Part shown: positions 37,299 to 45,557 of the stretch, in pieces
Numbering within the stretch: the first letter of the stretch is position 1
Layout: every line of letters begins with the position of its first letter
Assembly: GCA_020635515.1 (NCBI GenBank)
Contig: JACJZS010000002.1
Span: 1,489,742 to 1,553,741 of the forward strand
Source: Flavobacteriales bacterium
Lineage (GTDB): Bacteria; Bacteroidota; Bacteroidia; Flavobacteriales; Weeksellaceae
Reading direction: 5' to 3'
DNA length: 64,000 nt
Program-made: the position numbers and the translations under genes
The notes under the pieces: model-generated
Told to the model about the DNA's origin: nothing
The model's input: only the letters and a program-made list of their open reading frames with translations
Databases searched by the model: none

Positions 37299-39554
37299 AT
37301 GAGTATTATTTTATCACATGTGAAATTGAAAGAGAGGTTTGTACTTTTTTTATTTCTTTTTTCAATAGGCTTTTTGTATGGACAGGACTGTGAGACTCCG
37401 GATTGTCTAGATTCTGATAAAGATGGAGTATGTGATGGGGTAGATAAATGTCCTGGGTATAATGATTTAAAAGATGAAAATCGAGATGGGATACCTGACG
37501 GTTGTGAAAAATGTTCAGAATCTATAGGGAATATTCCAGTAGTCCCTAAAGAGATACCTTTTCCTAGATACCTTACTTTGAAATTTTATTTTGAACAAAA
37601 AGACAGAACATTATGTGATGCAACCGCGTATAAAATAGAATCTTTTAAATTATGGAAAGGAACAACAGAAATTTTAACCAAAACGCCTAATGTGTATATA
37701 AACAATCATGATGTCTCGGGGAATTATAAACCGTTTTGTGACGTTCCCTCTTTAAGTGATATAAATACTATATCGGAAGGAATTCAAGACAAATACTCAG
37801 GAATGTTTTCTAGTGATAATCTATCCAATAATAATATAAAATTCTCATATGCAAATATTAGTACTATGCATGCCGACGGTAGAAACTATGTAGAGGTAGA
37901 GGTACATTATAAAATTATTTCAGATACAGATCTCTCTGACTATTCAGGAGAATTGATTTTAGGACGCTATAAGCACGAAAATGGTACATATACAGAATTT
38001 GACAACACTTTTGTAAATGGTTATCCAAGCTCATATGCTTGTTGCATAGATGCCTATGCAGCTCCTAATAAGAATATTGTGTTTACATATCCAGTAGATG
38101 GCGATTCGAGTAAGCTTAAGGTAAACTTTAGATCTTATTATGATGGATCTAAAGCAAAGTATGAAGGAAAAACAGAGGAGGTTAAGTTGGTATTTACGGA
38201 TGAGTCTAATCAAATAACAGGAGAAGAAAGTTTAGGTACTTTTAATTTATATGATAGTTTTGATTCCTTTAAGAATGCACTTTTGCAAAGTTATCCTGGA
38301 TCTTCTACTTTAAGGTATGACAAGGATAACAGTAATGATAAAGAATTTAACCTCTACATAAAGTATAACGGAGCGAAAGGAACAATGACCTCCATTAAAA
38401 TAGGAGAGAATGAGAATGACTATCCATTAAATAATGGATTTTGTATACGTAAATGTATTGTTGCAAATATTCCTCAACCGAGGGCATATTTTAGTCATCG
38501 TATATCTAGAAATGAATGGATACCTAACACGGATACAACTAATTGTACAATAAGGAAGTACGGACTTAATTCCCTTACTGTGGGGAGTATCCTAATTCCA
38601 TTGAATAATAATCCAAGGTTGTATTACAGTTACCCTACGCAAACCCAAGAAGAAAAATGTACAATTATGGGTGAAAATTCTTATATAAATAATAATGATA
38701 TAGGTAACTCTTCATATGATCAAAATTTGAAAGATACTTTGAATATAGCGTTAAAAAATAGTATAAGTAACTACAAGGAAAATTCTGTTAAGGTATCAAC
38801 TGAATCTACTGCAGGTAGCACCCAAAATGTTCAAGATGGATCTAGTTTTAAATTAGAGATAAGTTTTCAGATGTGGGATACTGAATTAACAAATGGTTTT
38901 AGTGTAGAGCATTATGAAGCAATAACAAAACAAACAGAAACAATTAGTAGTACTGATTATAGTTATGGTATTAATCAACATAGAACATATTTTAAAGTTT
39001 ATATAACAAGAAAGGTGGGGTCTACAGAATATGAAGAGGTTTTAAAAAATAATAGTAATGAGCTATACTTATATAATTATAATGATGAAACAAGATATAA
39101 ACAACTAAAGAAAGCTTTTGAAGAAGCATATCCAGGGAATTATGTTTTTTGGGATTCAGCGGGGTGGCGTTATCAATTTTTATGCAGAGATGATATTGTA
39201 AAGATACGTTTTGATAACACAACTTATACACCTACCTATGGATGTCAACTTCCTTCTGCTAGTCGATTGGCAAATACCTTAACTGTGATTGATAATACTT
39301 CAGATAATACAGCGGAGGGAAACGTAGAAGCACTTTCAGGAAGTAGAGTAAAGAAAGAGAATGTATCACGCTTACATGTAGATGTAACTGATAATTATGT
39401 AGATAAAACAATACAGGGGATTTATGAAGTTACTATTTTAGAAGAAGGAGTTCTTTTGTTTAGAGATTCCAATGGGCTTCCTGTACCTGATGAATATACA
39501 TCAGAAGTTTTAGCTCGATTATATAAAGAATATAATGAAAATAAAAATAAATAA
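37299..39554 (+). CDS. Secreted protein with thrombospondin type 3-like calcium-binding repeats
   Basis: First gene of the 24-kb cluster; 751 residues. An N-terminal hydrophobic signal (RFVLFLFLFSIGFLYGQ) is followed by two TSP3-like repeats (DSDKDGVCDGVDKCPGYND, DENRDGIPDGCEKC), typical of calcium-binding outer-membrane or surface linkers. The remaining 650 residues are a unique mixture of beta-rich segments with many Asn, Tyr and Cys residues and no domain I recognise. No T9SS C-terminal sorting domain is present, so it may remain in the periplasm or outer membrane. The start at 37299 is set by the promoter position. Role in the cluster is unknown. Confidence 0.7.
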   Translation: MSIILSHVKLKERFVLFLFLFSIGFLYGQDCETPDCLDSDKDGVCDGVDKCPGYNDLKDENRDGIPDGCEKCSESIGNIPVVPKEIPFPRYLTLKFYFEQKDRTLCDATAYKIESFKLWKGTTEILTKTPNVYINNHDVSGNYKPFCDVPSLSDINTISEGIQDKYSGMFSSDNLSNNNIKFSYANISTMHADGRNYVEVEVHYKIISDTDLSDYSGELILGRYKHENGTYTEFDNTFVNGYPSSYACCIDAYAAPNKNIVFTYPVDGDSSKLKVNFRSYYDGSKAKYEGKTEEVKLVFTDESNQITGEESLGTFNLYDSFDSFKNALLQSYPGSSTLRYDKDNSNDKEFNLYIKYNGAKGTMTSIKIGENENDYPLNNGFCIRKCIVANIPQPRAYFSHRISRNEWIPNTDTTNCTIRKYGLNSLTVGSILIPLNNNPRLYYSYPTQTQEEKCTIMGENSYINNNDIGNSSYDQNLKDTLNIALKNSISNYKENSVKVSTESTAGSTQNVQDGSSFKLEISFQMWDTELTNGFSVEHYEAITKQTETISSTDYSYGINQHRTYFKVYITRKVGSTEYEEVLKNNSNELYLYNYNDETRYKQLKKAFEEAYPGNYVFWDSAGWRYQFLCRDDIVKIRFDNTTYTPTYGCQLPSASRLANTLTVIDNTSDNTAEGNVEALSGSRVKKENVSRLHVDVTDNYVDKTIQGIYEVTILEEGVLLFRDSNGLPVPDEYTSEVLARLYKEYNENKNK

Positions 39555-39559
39555 TATAT

Positions 39560-41104
39560 ATGAGAAATTCATTTTATAGTAGAATATTTGCTTTTTTAAA
39601 GTGTTGTATACTCTTATTTTTTTCGATTACTGTTCAAGCTCAGCATGAGGTGGGGAGTACATCGGGTACAGGATTAGATGTTAAATTTATTCGTAATGGT
39701 GTCCATGCAGGGATTATAAGTGAAGGAAGTGGAACCAATGATAATTTAAATAATAATACGGCATTAGGACTTTACTCATTACTTAATTATACGCAATCAT
39801 CAAGAAATGTGGGAATTGGAGTTTCTGCGTTGCAAAAGAATACAACGGGGTGTACCTCAGTTGCTGTAGGTTATAAGACTCTGTATGAGAATTTAATAGG
39901 GAAAAATAATGTGGCGGTAGGAGCTTATGCTTTACAAAATAATAAAGCAGATAATAATGTAGGTTTAGGTTTTTCAGCTTTGATGAAGAATACCATAGGA
40001 ACAGAAAATTCTGCTTTTGGATATAAATCTTTATTTGAAAATACCACAGGAAATAATAATTTGGCTTTTGGTAGCCAAGCCTTATTAAATAATAGTCAAG
40101 GGAATAATAATACAGCGGTAGGTAGAGGAGCTTTACTAAATTCAAAATCAAGTGATAATACAGCCGTAGGTACGAATGCAGGATCAAGTATAATAAGTGG
40201 AGGTCAGAACTTGTTTTTAGGAAATGGCTCGGGTTCAGAACTAACAAGTATTAGTTCTAATAATGTGATTATAGGAAGCTGGAGAGGAACGGCAGAATCA
40301 TTAAACAAAACAATAATTCTATCTGATGGCGAAGGGCAAGAAAGGTTCCGAATTAATTCCATTGGGAATGCAGGATTAGGTACTTCCATACCTAATGCGA
40401 AGTTAGAGATAAATTCACAAACGGCAAACGAATCAGGACTTATGTTGACACAATTAGCAGACATAAATAACCCAACTTCTGCTTCGTCTAACGGTAAAGC
40501 ACTTTCTGTAGATGCAAACGGTAAAGTTATTTTAACAGATATATCTAATGCATCATCAAATACCAATAATTCTCAATATTATTACGGTGAATGGACAGGT
40601 ATACCTATACAGGCTGGGGTAACTTCTTTTGATATTACTCAGTGTCCTATTACTAACTGGACTATAGGAGTAGAGGCGATAACCCCAACATTGCTGGCAA
40701 ACTCTGTTACTATGAATGTTGGAAATTCCAATGCACAAGTGGAAATTCAACCAGTTTCTAGTACGAAATTTCGAGTAATATCCAATGTAGCGGTAAATGC
40801 AACTATCACAGTACAGTATCCAGGAATAAAACCTCTATGTAATGCTCCTATTATATCTTCGGCAAAACCTGTCAATGGAGAAATAGTTATTGAATGGAAT
40901 TCTAATGGGGTGTCGTTTGATAGTGTAACCCTTATGGGGTCAAATAATAATGGTTCTACCTGGGAGTATCATACGGTAAACATTGCTTTTCCGATAAGAT
41001 TTTCTGATATAGGAGCGGGGGGGTATACACACTATAGGCTAAGAGGTAATTCATGTGTAGACGGTACTCAACCATTGTCTAATATAGTACCATTAACCAA
41101 TTAG
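39560..41104 (+). CDS. YadA-head-like fibre protein (TMF-type)
   Basis: A 514-residue exported protein (signal FLKCCILLFFSITVQAQ). Residues about 60 to 230 are a run of short repeats of the pattern NNxAVGxxALxNN (for example NNVAVGAYALQNN, NNTAVGRGALLNS). These resemble the left-handed beta-roll head of YadA-type trimeric adhesins and chaperone-associated phage fibre proteins. A short NAGLGTSIPNAKLEI segment follows, like the repeats of the next gene. The C-terminus is fibronectin-III-like (EIVIEWNSNGVSFDSVTLMG). No sorting domain is seen. Trimer formation and adhesion are inferred only from the repeat type. Confidence 0.72.
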   Translation: MRNSFYSRIFAFLKCCILLFFSITVQAQHEVGSTSGTGLDVKFIRNGVHAGIISEGSGTNDNLNNNTALGLYSLLNYTQSSRNVGIGVSALQKNTTGCTSVAVGYKTLYENLIGKNNVAVGAYALQNNKADNNVGLGFSALMKNTIGTENSAFGYKSLFENTTGNNNLAFGSQALLNNSQGNNNTAVGRGALLNSKSSDNTAVGTNAGSSIISGGQNLFLGNGSGSELTSISSNNVIIGSWRGTAESLNKTIILSDGEGQERFRINSIGNAGLGTSIPNAKLEINSQTANESGLMLTQLADINNPTSASSNGKALSVDANGKVILTDISNASSNTNNSQYYYGEWTGIPIQAGVTSFDITQCPITNWTIGVEAITPTLLANSVTMNVGNSNAQVEIQPVSSTKFRVISNVAVNATITVQYPGIKPLCNAPIISSAKPVNGEIVIEWNSNGVSFDSVTLMGSNNNGSTWEYHTVNIAFPIRFSDIGAGGYTHYRLRGNSCVDGTQPLSNIVPLTN

Positions 41105-41131
41105 GGACTTTAAATAAAAACAAAGAATAAA

Positions 41132-44100
41132 ATGAAAAATAAAAATATACTTTTGGTTTTATTGCTTATAGCAGGAAGTTACTTGCATGGGCAGATACGT
41201 ACGTATTCTAGTTATGATTTTTTAGGTGATAGTTGGTTAAGATTACAGTCTTTGCAAAATACAGATGCTACTAAGTTTTTGACTACAGATGCTAATGGTC
41301 AGTTGATTTTAGCACCTATAGAGCAAGTAGATATGAGTAATGCATGGAATGTTTTAGGAAATGCAGGTACCAATGAAAATACAAATTTCATTGGTACCAC
41401 AGATGTAGAAGGTTTAACAATTCGTACATCAAATGAACCCAGAATTAGAGTTACAGAAACAGGGGATATAGGACTTGGGAATATGAATCCTGCGGCAAAA
41501 TTAGATGTTGTAGGAACAAATACAGAATTTAATACACGTCATACGTTATTTAGGAATTCAAATTCAAATTCTCGCTTACTAGATATCAGAAATAATGGAG
41601 ATATAGGAATTGGAAGAGATGCTATAAATGGAATTAAACTAGCAGTTTCAGTTCCAAATAATTCTATTACTAACAGAGCCTTATTTATATATAATCCAGA
41701 TAACTTAAGATTATTAGATATTAGAAATAATGGAAGTATAGGTGTCGGAAGAGATGCGATAGGAAATTCTATGTTGTCAGTTCAGAGTCCAAATAATAGT
41801 GCTAATGATCATTCCTTAGTGATGATAAATAATTTAAATCAAACATTGATGAATGTAAGAAATAATGGAGCTACAGGTATAGGAAGGGCAGCAGCAGGAA
41901 ATTCTATGTTGTCAGTTCAGAGTCCAAATAATAGTGCTAATGATCATTCCTTAGTGATGATAAATAATTTAAATCAAACATTGATGAATGTAAGAAATAA
42001 TGGAGCTACAGGTATAGGAAGGGCAGCAGTAGGAAATTCTATGTTGTCAGTTCAGAGTCCAAATAATAGTGCTAATGATCATTCTTTATTGCTGACAAAT
42101 AATGTAAATCAAACATTGATCAATGTAAGAAATAATGGAAATGTTGGTATAGGAACAAATAACCCTCAAACACAATTACATACCACAGCAGGGGTTCGTT
42201 TTCAAGGATTAACCCCAAGTAATAATACCACAGTGGTAACCATAAACGGAAATGGGGATTTAGCTACAAGAGACTTTTCAGAAATTTTAGATAATAGTAC
42301 AGCAAATTCTTGGAATATATTAGGAAATGCAGGTACCAATGAAAATACAAATTTCATTGGTACCACAGATATAGAAGGCTTAACAATTCGTACATCAAAT
42401 GAACCCAGAATTAGAGTTACAGAAACAGGGAATGTGGGACTTGGGAATATGAATCCTGCGGCAAAATTAGATGTTGTAGGAACAAATACAGAATTTAATA
42501 CACGTCATACGTTATTTAGGAATTTAAATTCAAATTCTCGCTTACTAGATATCAGAAATAATGGAAGTATAGGAATAGGTAGAGACGCTATAGGAAGCAC
42601 TAGATTATCAATTTTGAGTGCAGATAGTAGTTTTTACAATAATGCTCTATTAATTAATAATTCTAATAATCAGTCTCTTATGCATATTGCCAATAGCGGA
42701 AATATTGGTTTAGGTAGAAATGCTATAGGAAGCACTAGATTATCAATTTTGAGTGCAGATAGTAGTTTTTACAATAATGCTCTATTAATTAATAATTCTA
42801 ATAATCAGTCTCTTATACATATTACCAATAGCGGGAATATTGGTTTAGGTAGAAATGCTACAGGAAACACTAGATTATCAATTTTGAATCCAAGTACTAA
42901 TTTGCGAGATAACACCTTATTAATTAGTAACTTTAATAACCAAACATTGGTAAATATTAGAAACAATGGTAATGTTGGTATAGGTACAGGTAATCCGTCC
43001 TCTTTGTTACATGTTTATGGTGGACAGGATGCTACATTAAAAATTCATTCTTCAGAGGCGTTTGGTTCTTCAAGGTTAGAGTTTTGGAGCGACCCTGAAG
43101 ATTCTCCAAATTTATGGAGACCAGGTTCTATTCGTTCAGGAGATAATGGAGACTTTACAGGGAGGTTAGATTTTATTACCAATGGAAAAGGTTTTGATAG
43201 TAGAACTTCTGAAATTATAACAGCATCTTTGGTTAATGGGAAAGTAGGAATAGGTACGGCGTTTCCCGAGGTGCAATTGCACACTACAGGATTTGTTCGT
43301 TTTGAAGGATTACCACCTAGTACTACCAATACAGAGGTATTAACTACTGATTCAAATGGAAATATAGAAACAAGAGATATCTCTGACTTACTAAATTCTA
43401 CAGGAAGTTCAGATGCATGGAATCTTACAGGAAATGCAGATGCCACGATAAATAATTTCTTAGGTCCAACTACAGTAGGGGTTCCTTTACGTTTCAATAC
43501 TTCGGGAGTAGAAAGAATGAGAATAGATGGTAATGGAAATATAGGAATAGGTGTAACTAATTTTACTTCAAAAGTTGATATTCGTACGGGTTGGCCTAAT
43601 ACAGATACAAGGAATGCATTAGCTCTATTTAATGGTAACTTAAATAGATTATTTATGGTTAATAATAATGGAAATATTGGAATAGGTGTTAATCCAGGAA
43701 CGAGTAAATTAGATATTCGTACGGGTTGGCCTAATACGGATACAAGGAATGCATTAGCTCTATTTAATGGTAACTTAAATAGATTATTTATGGTTAATAA
43801 TAATGGTAATATTGGAATAGGTGTTGACCCAGGAACGAGTAAATTAGATATTCGTACGGGTTGGCCTAATACGGATACAAGGAATGCATTAGCTCTATTT
43901 AATGGTAACTTAAATAGATTATTTATGGTTAATAATAATGGTAATATTGGAATAGGTGTTGATCCCAATGCAAATATTAGATTTTGGTTAAGAGATAATG
44001 TAAATTCAAATACCCAAAGTTCATTTCAAATATTTAATGATGCTTTAACTCCAGTAAATGAAGATGCTGTTTTTAATGTTTTAAGAAATGGAAATATTGG

Positions 44101-45529
44101 AATTAACATTTTGCGTCCAGGTCTTCCAACAGCTAAATTACACACAAGAGGCACTGTCCGTTTTCAAGACTTAGGTACTAGTAACACTAATACGAATATT
44201 TTAACTACTGATATAGATGGAAATGTAACTACAAGAAATTTTACAGATTTAATTAATCAACAAGCGTCCAATAATTGGAGTTTAACAGGAAATGCAGGAA
44301 CAGACCCTAATACCAATTTTATAGGAACTACAGATGAAACAGCTCTTACTTTAAGGTCAGGGGCAAATGGGATAAGACTTTGGCCTGATGGTTCATTAGT
44401 GGTTACTAGAAATCCATTTGGTCTTAGGAATCCAATTACAAATGCGGGAATCACGCTTATAGATGAAAGTGGAGCAGGTCTTTCAGACCTTAGATTACAA
44501 GTGAATTCAAATGGAGCAAATAATGCTGGAGCAAATATGTTTTATAAATCTAGAGGAACTACAGTGCTTCCAACAAATGTTTTAAGAAATGATGTTTTAG
44601 GATATCAAATTTTTCAAGGATTTACAGGAAATCCAGGAGTAAATAAAGAGGGATATAGTACTGGAGGAGCCATTGTTGCTGCAGTGGATGGAAATGTAAC
44701 GTCTACATCATTACCTACAAGGCTTGATTTTAGAACCATTACCGAAGGAGATAGGTTCACTAGTTCAAAATTAATGATAAAAAACAACGGTAATATAGGA
44801 ATAGGAATAGAAGAGCCTCAAGCCCAATTACATACAACTAGAGATGTTAGATTTGAAGGCTTAACGCCAACAACTGAACCTGTAAATGTTATGGTTACTC
44901 ATGCAAATGGGGATGTAAGAACTTTTCCGTTTAATGAATTATTGACTGCAGGAACAGTAGAGGCAGACAAAGATTGGTTGCGTTATGATAATACTCACGC
45001 TGATGGTATAATTCCTATTACAGATAATGGAGATGTTACTGATGTAATCTATACCAAAGGGTATGTAGGAATAGGGAATTTTGATTCGCCATTAACTGAG
45101 GAAGATTTTCAAATAGAAGAAACGAACCTAGAAACAAATCAAACAATCACTAGAAATTACAATTTATTTGTTAAAAATGGTATTAAAACGGAAAGAGTAA
45201 AAGTAGAAATAGCTAATATAAATGGATGGGCGGATTATGTATTTGATGAAGATTATAAATTAATGCCGTTAGATAAATTAGATAGTTATATTAAAGAAAA
45301 TAAACATTTACCTAATATTCCTACTAGTTCACAAGTGATTAAAGAAGGGATTGAATTAGGAGAAATGAATGCTAAATTATTAGAAAAGATAGAAGAACTA
45401 ACTCTTCATACAATTGATTTAAATAAAAAGAATGAAGAGCTTTCAGAAAAGAATAAAAAGCTTGAATCTACTTTAGAATTATTATTAGAGAGAGTATCTA
45501 ATTTAGAAAAAGAATCAACTAATAAGTAA
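41132..45529 (+). CDS. Tail-fibre-like protein with 45-residue-period repeats and coiled-coil C-terminus
   Basis: A 1465-residue exported protein (signal [18 protein letters not shown]). It is built from repeats that end in NNGNIGIG or similar. In three separate arrays (near residues 211 to 345, 488 to 622 and 817 to 951) the repeat period is exactly 45 residues (135 bp) although the array sequences differ. Larger duplicated blocks begin WNxLGNAGTNENTNFIGT near residues 72 and 394. The C-terminus (NGWADYVFDEDYKLMPL, KENKHLPNIPTS) is a conserved Bacteroidota fibre tail followed by a coiled coil (about 1410 to 1465). This architecture suggests a long trimeric fibre. No sorting domain is seen. 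Confidence 0.75.
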   Translation: MKNKNILLVLLLIAGSYLHGQIRTYSSYDFLGDSWLRLQSLQNTDATKFLTTDANGQLILAPIEQVDMSNAWNVLGNAGTNENTNFIGTTDVEGLTIRTSNEPRIRVTETGDIGLGNMNPAAKLDVVGTNTEFNTRHTLFRNSNSNSRLLDIRNNGDIGIGRDAINGIKLAVSVPNNSITNRALFIYNPDNLRLLDIRNNGSIGVGRDAIGNSMLSVQSPNNSANDHSLVMINNLNQTLMNVRNNGATGIGRAAAGNSMLSVQSPNNSANDHSLVMINNLNQTLMNVRNNGATGIGRAAVGNSMLSVQSPNNSANDHSLLLTNNVNQTLINVRNNGNVGIGTNNPQTQLHTTAGVRFQGLTPSNNTTVVTINGNGDLATRDFSEILDNSTANSWNILGNAGTNENTNFIGTTDIEGLTIRTSNEPRIRVTETGNVGLGNMNPAAKLDVVGTNTEFNTRHTLFRNLNSNSRLLDIRNNGSIGIGRDAIGSTRLSILSADSSFYNNALLINNSNNQSLMHIANSGNIGLGRNAIGSTRLSILSADSSFYNNALLINNSNNQSLIHITNSGNIGLGRNATGNTRLSILNPSTNLRDNTLLISNFNNQTLVNIRNNGNVGIGTGNPSSLLHVYGGQDATLKIHSSEAFGSSRLEFWSDPEDSPNLWRPGSIRSGDNGDFTGRLDFITNGKGFDSRTSEIITASLVNGKVGIGTAFPEVQLHTTGFVRFEGLPPSTTNTEVLTTDSNGNIETRDISDLLNSTGSSDAWNLTGNADATINNFLGPTTVGVPLRFNTSGVERMRIDGNGNIGIGVTNFTSKVDIRTGWPNTDTRNALALFNGNLNRLFMVNNNGNIGIGVNPGTSKLDIRTGWPNTDTRNALALFNGNLNRLFMVNNNGNIGIGVDPGTSKLDIRTGWPNTDTRNALALFNGNLNRLFMVNNNGNIGIGVDPNANIRFWLRDNVNSNTQSSFQIFNDALTPVNEDAVFNVLRNGNIGINILRPGLPTAKLHTRGTVRFQDLGTSNTNTNILTTDIDGNVTTRNFTDLINQQASNNWSLTGNAGTDPNTNFIGTTDETALTLRSGANGIRLWPDGSLVVTRNPFGLRNPITNAGITLIDESGAGLSDLRLQVNSNGANNAGANMFYKSRGTTVLPTNVLRNDVLGYQIFQGFTGNPGVNKEGYSTGGAIVAAVDGNVTSTSLPTRLDFRTITEGDRFTSSKLMIKNNGNIGIGIEEPQAQLHTTRDVRFEGLTPTTEPVNVMVTHANGDVRTFPFNELLTAGTVEADKDWLRYDNTHADGIIPITDNGDVTDVIYTKGYVGIGNFDSPLTEEDFQIEETNLETNQTITRNYNLFVKNGIKTERVKVEIANINGWADYVFDEDYKLMPLDKLDSYIKENKHLPNIPTSSQVIKEGIELGEMNAKLLEKIEELTLHTIDLNKKNEELSEKNKKLESTLELLLERVSNLEKESTNK
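41366..41398. repeat. Coding hairpin, copy 1
   Basis: GGTACCAATGAAA, a 7-base loop and TTTCATTGGTACC form a perfect 13-bp inverted repeat inside the tail-fibre-like gene. An identical copy is 966 bases downstream at 42332 to 42364, within a duplicated block of roughly 245 bases. Confidence 0.85.
41762..42166 (+). repeat. Tandem array 1, three units of 135 bp
   Basis: Units begin at 41762, 41897 and 42032 with GGAAATTCTATGTTGTCAG. The first two units are nearly identical and the third diverges at its end. The array is in frame and coding. Confidence 0.9.
42332..42364. repeat. Coding hairpin, copy 2
   Basis: The same 13-bp perfect inverted repeat with 7-base loop as at 41366 to 41398. Confidence 0.85.
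42593..42997 (+). repeat. Tandem array 2, three units of 135 bp
   Basis: Units begin at 42593, 42728 and 42863 with GGAAGCACTAGATTATC or a close variant. The unit sequence is different from array 1, but the period is the same. Confidence 0.85.
43581..43985 (+). repeat. Tandem array 3, three units of 135 bp
   Basis: Units begin at 43581, 43716 and 43851 with TTCGTACGGGTTGGCCTAAT. The unit sequence again differs from the other arrays while the 135-bp period is kept. Confidence 0.9.
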
Positions 45530-45557
45530 TTAGCTTATGTTTCTAAGTAAATTTAAA

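Noticed and set aside
43045..43968. 307-codon open frame on the minus strand with internal repeats
   Set aside because: It is antisense to the 135-bp arrays of the tail-fibre-like gene, and its repeats are the shadow of the coding repeats.
41762..43985. Regular repeats considered as a CRISPR array
   Set aside because: The repeats are contiguous 135-bp units read in frame, without unique spacers of fixed length and without cas genes.
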